Source of the DNA: Micractinium sp. NFX-FRZ
Taxonomy: Eukaryota; Chlorophyta; Trebouxiophyceae; Chlorellales; Chlorellaceae
Assembly (NCBI GenBank): GCA_029339195.1
Contig: JAPTJF010000035.1
Coordinates: 62,001 to 126,000 of the forward strand
Length of the DNA: 64,000 nucleotides
Direction of reading: 5' to 3'
Position 1 is the stretch's first letter, and each line of letters starts with the position of its first letter. Below, one piece after another: positions 62,406 through 64,000 of this stretch. Made by a program: the position numbers and the translations under genes. Under the pieces are notes generated by a model. It was not told the origin of the DNA and ran no database searches. It saw only the letters and a program-made list of their open reading frames with translations.

Positions 62406-62955
62406 CGGCACTGTGGTTTGTTTGGGCGAAATGATGCATGCATGTTTGAGGTGCTTATAATAGCTTGTTCATCACCTGTATAGGGCCCGCATGCCTCGCG
62501 CACGACTCACGTGGGGAGGCACGGCCCGCAAGATCGTTTGCGTGAGCGTGCTGGGTTGGGCTGGTACGTTTGGATGCTTTGGATTGGCAAATCATGCTTT
62601 ACAAGAACGTGAGGGGGGCAGGGACATGCATTCAACCGATGTCTCACATGGAACAGTTGCAGGCACTGACTGCGCATCTCAAGGGGGGATGCGCTAGATG
62701 CACTGGTGCGCACGGTCGACCTGGTCAGGGAGTGCATAAGAAGAGAAGAGCTCTCGAGAGCATGTTTGACTTCAAGCACGTAGGGAAAACGGAGCTGGGA
62801 AGTGGGGGCACCAGCTGCAATGCTGCCATGGCAGCGCCAGCTGCAATGGCCCGCCACCGGCAGCGCCCCGCTGCTCCGTGCCCCGCTGCCCGCAGTGCCC
62901 CCCCATGCCCCGCCGCTGGCAGCGCTTCACTGCTCCGTCCCGCCAAGAGCCTGCG

Positions 62956-63156
62956 TCAGCGCCCCGCCAGTGCCTGCGTGATCTTGGCATTGTTGCCCTT
63001 CTCAGCTGCCGCCTTGGTGGCAGCGGAGGCGCTGTTCCAAGAAGTTGTGCCCTCTAGGAATGAAGCACTGGTGGCTGCTGCACTCCCTCTGCCTGGCAGC
63101 TGGCACACAGCGGCAGCACCATCTTCTGACGGGCTGCCAGGCTGGGGTCGGGAGGG
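62956..63156 (-). CDS. Possible last exon of an unrecognised gene
   Basis: The minus-strand frame opens after a TAG at 63159-63157 and runs to TGA at 62958-62956. It includes SASAATKAAAEKGNNAKITQ and ends ALAGR. Composition and the CAG sites at 63128-63126 and inside the frame fit a final exon, but I could not assemble upstream exons with confidence. It may equally belong with the gene entering at the right edge. Confidence 0.3.
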   Translation of the reverse strand, partial: PSRPQPGSPSEDGAAAVCQLPGRGSAAATSASFLEGTTSWNSASAATKAAAEKGNNAKITQALAGR

Positions 63157-63859
63157 CTACTGTGTACTGCTGTCTTCCGTGCACCAACTTCCGTGACCAG
63201 TCGCTCAACCCGCTGGAGCACAGCGCCAGCTGCGCCCCGCCAGTGGCGGTGGGCCAAGCAGGCAGGCTCGCTGCTAGGGCCTGGCGCATTTCGCTGCCAT
63301 GGTAACTCTCTTCTAACACGGCAGGAAGAAGGAGCGGCCTGCAGACACAGGGGTTTGGCAACTGGCAGCGTGCTTCCCTCTCTCCGAAACGCCGCCGCCG
63401 CATGAGCCGAGCGTTGCATGCACCGTTGACAGCATGCCTCCCAGCTTTATTGGGCCTACCAGTTCTAGCAGCTTGCAAGGGGGCGTCCAGGCTGCTGTTG
63501 GCACAGCGGGTGGCAGTAGCATGAGCAGAAGAGTAAGCGGACAAAGGTTGCAGGCGACAGTTATGCGAGCATGAATGTTTTCCGTGCACGGAAAAGGGCA
63601 GCCGAGGTTTGAACAGCATAGCAATGCACCACGTGAGCAAGGCTGAGGTTGTGCATGGGCACAGTGCAATCACGGGTTCGGTCAACAAGAGAGGGGCCAG
63701 AAGGAAGAGAGGGGTTGGAAGGACAGGATTCTACAAGGCACACGTAACAGGCGCGACAGCCGCTGGGCTGCAAGCGAGTGTCTGGCGCAGTGCCCCGCCG
63801 CGCCAGCAGGCGTCAGCAGGCGCAGCCCGCTTGGCTCTTCATCCAATTGGGGCAAGGCT

Positions 63860-64000
63860 TCACGGTGCCGCGTCCAGGGCCACCGCCGCCGCCGCCCGCC
63901 GCTCCTCCTCGTCGGCGCCCCCTCCCCGCAGCCACGCCTCCAGCTCAGCCAGCCAGGTCAGCAGGCGCAGCGCGGTCATGCGCAGCTCCACCGCCAGCAT
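63860..64000 (-). CDS. C-terminal 46 residues of a gene continuing past the right edge
   Basis: A minus-strand open frame fills the last 141 nt and ends TGA at 63862-63860. It reads as amphipathic helix (LRMTALRLLTWLAELEAWL) followed by an Asp/Glu/Arg/Ala tail ending AVALDAAP. The frame starts with ATG exactly at the window edge, which is probably an internal Met. No family is recognised. Confidence 0.55.
   Translation of the reverse strand: MLAVELRMTALRLLTWLAELEAWLRGGGADEEERRAAAAVALDAAP

Larger units (their letters stand above)
61508..62500. other. GC-rich repeat region without recognisable genes
   Basis: Long frames exist on both strands only because stops are rare at this base composition; none shows a family motif or splice-consistent structure. 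The stretch contains direct repeats at 61981-62050/62277-62346, a unit of about 45 nt near 62085-62175, and a 28-nt repeat near 62350-62405. Confidence 0.5.

Overview
This is a gene-dense piece of the nuclear genome of a GC-rich green alga, most likely a trebouxiophyte of the Chlorella group. The evidence is short exons joined by many small GT-AG introns (27 exons in one gene), plastid transit peptides, a chlorophyte-style Ser-Pro-Pro wall protein, TGTAA poly(A) signals and CCCTAAA-type telomeric repeats inside an intron. I rebuilt the gene models by hand from splice sites, reading-frame continuity and family motifs. Every complete model except one F-box gene closes in frame.

Layout. 1-6.5 kb (minus strand): the 5' part of a flavin (S)-2-hydroxy-acid oxidase, an ankyrin-repeat protein, and an F-box/leucine-rich-repeat protein. 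7.8-9.6 kb (plus): plastid lumazine synthase (riboflavin pathway). 10.4-13.1 kb (minus): a KIAA0930/DUF2045-like protein, sharing a 322-bp divergent promoter with an organellar valyl-tRNA synthetase (13.4-24.2 kb, plus). 25.0-29.3 kb (minus): tryptophan synthase beta. 30.3-31.4 kb (minus): a secreted hydroxyproline-rich wall protein. 31.4-32.9 kb: non-genic, with a perfect 167-bp tandem duplication. 32.9-39.2 kb (minus): a second F-box/LRR gene with a one-base frameshift, protein farnesyl/geranylgeranyltransferase alpha, and a 61-residue coiled-coil-like protein. 39.5-58.5 kb (plus): SDA1 (60S ribosome biogenesis), a membrane DUF1499 protein and an ARID/BRIGHT chromatin protein. 58.7-62.5 kb is repeat-rich: a LINE-type reverse-transcriptase relic, an inverted partial copy of the ARID gene, a tRNA-Gln(CUG) gene and several GC-rich direct and inverted repeats. 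62.9-64 kb holds C-terminal pieces of one or two unrecognised minus-strand genes.

The genes are mostly ordinary housekeeping functions (translation, ribosome assembly, amino-acid and vitamin synthesis, prenylation) and do not form a pathway cluster. The unusual signal lies in the introns. In at least seven genes the edge of an exon, with its splice site, has been tandemly copied into the neighbouring intron and is decaying there. Examples are a 95-bp unit present five times before valyl-tRNA synthetase exon 26, a 60-bp unit containing telomeric repeats before SDA1 exon 11, and decoy acceptors or donors in lumazine synthase, TrpB and the DUF1499 gene. Two of these decoy acceptors would give in-frame insertions (95 and 20 residues) and one would create an exon ending in a stop. 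This looks like a recurring exon-edge duplication process that feeds intron growth and potential alternative splicing. It is my best candidate for something undescribed here. I see no defence system, CRISPR array, viral gene or biosynthetic cluster.
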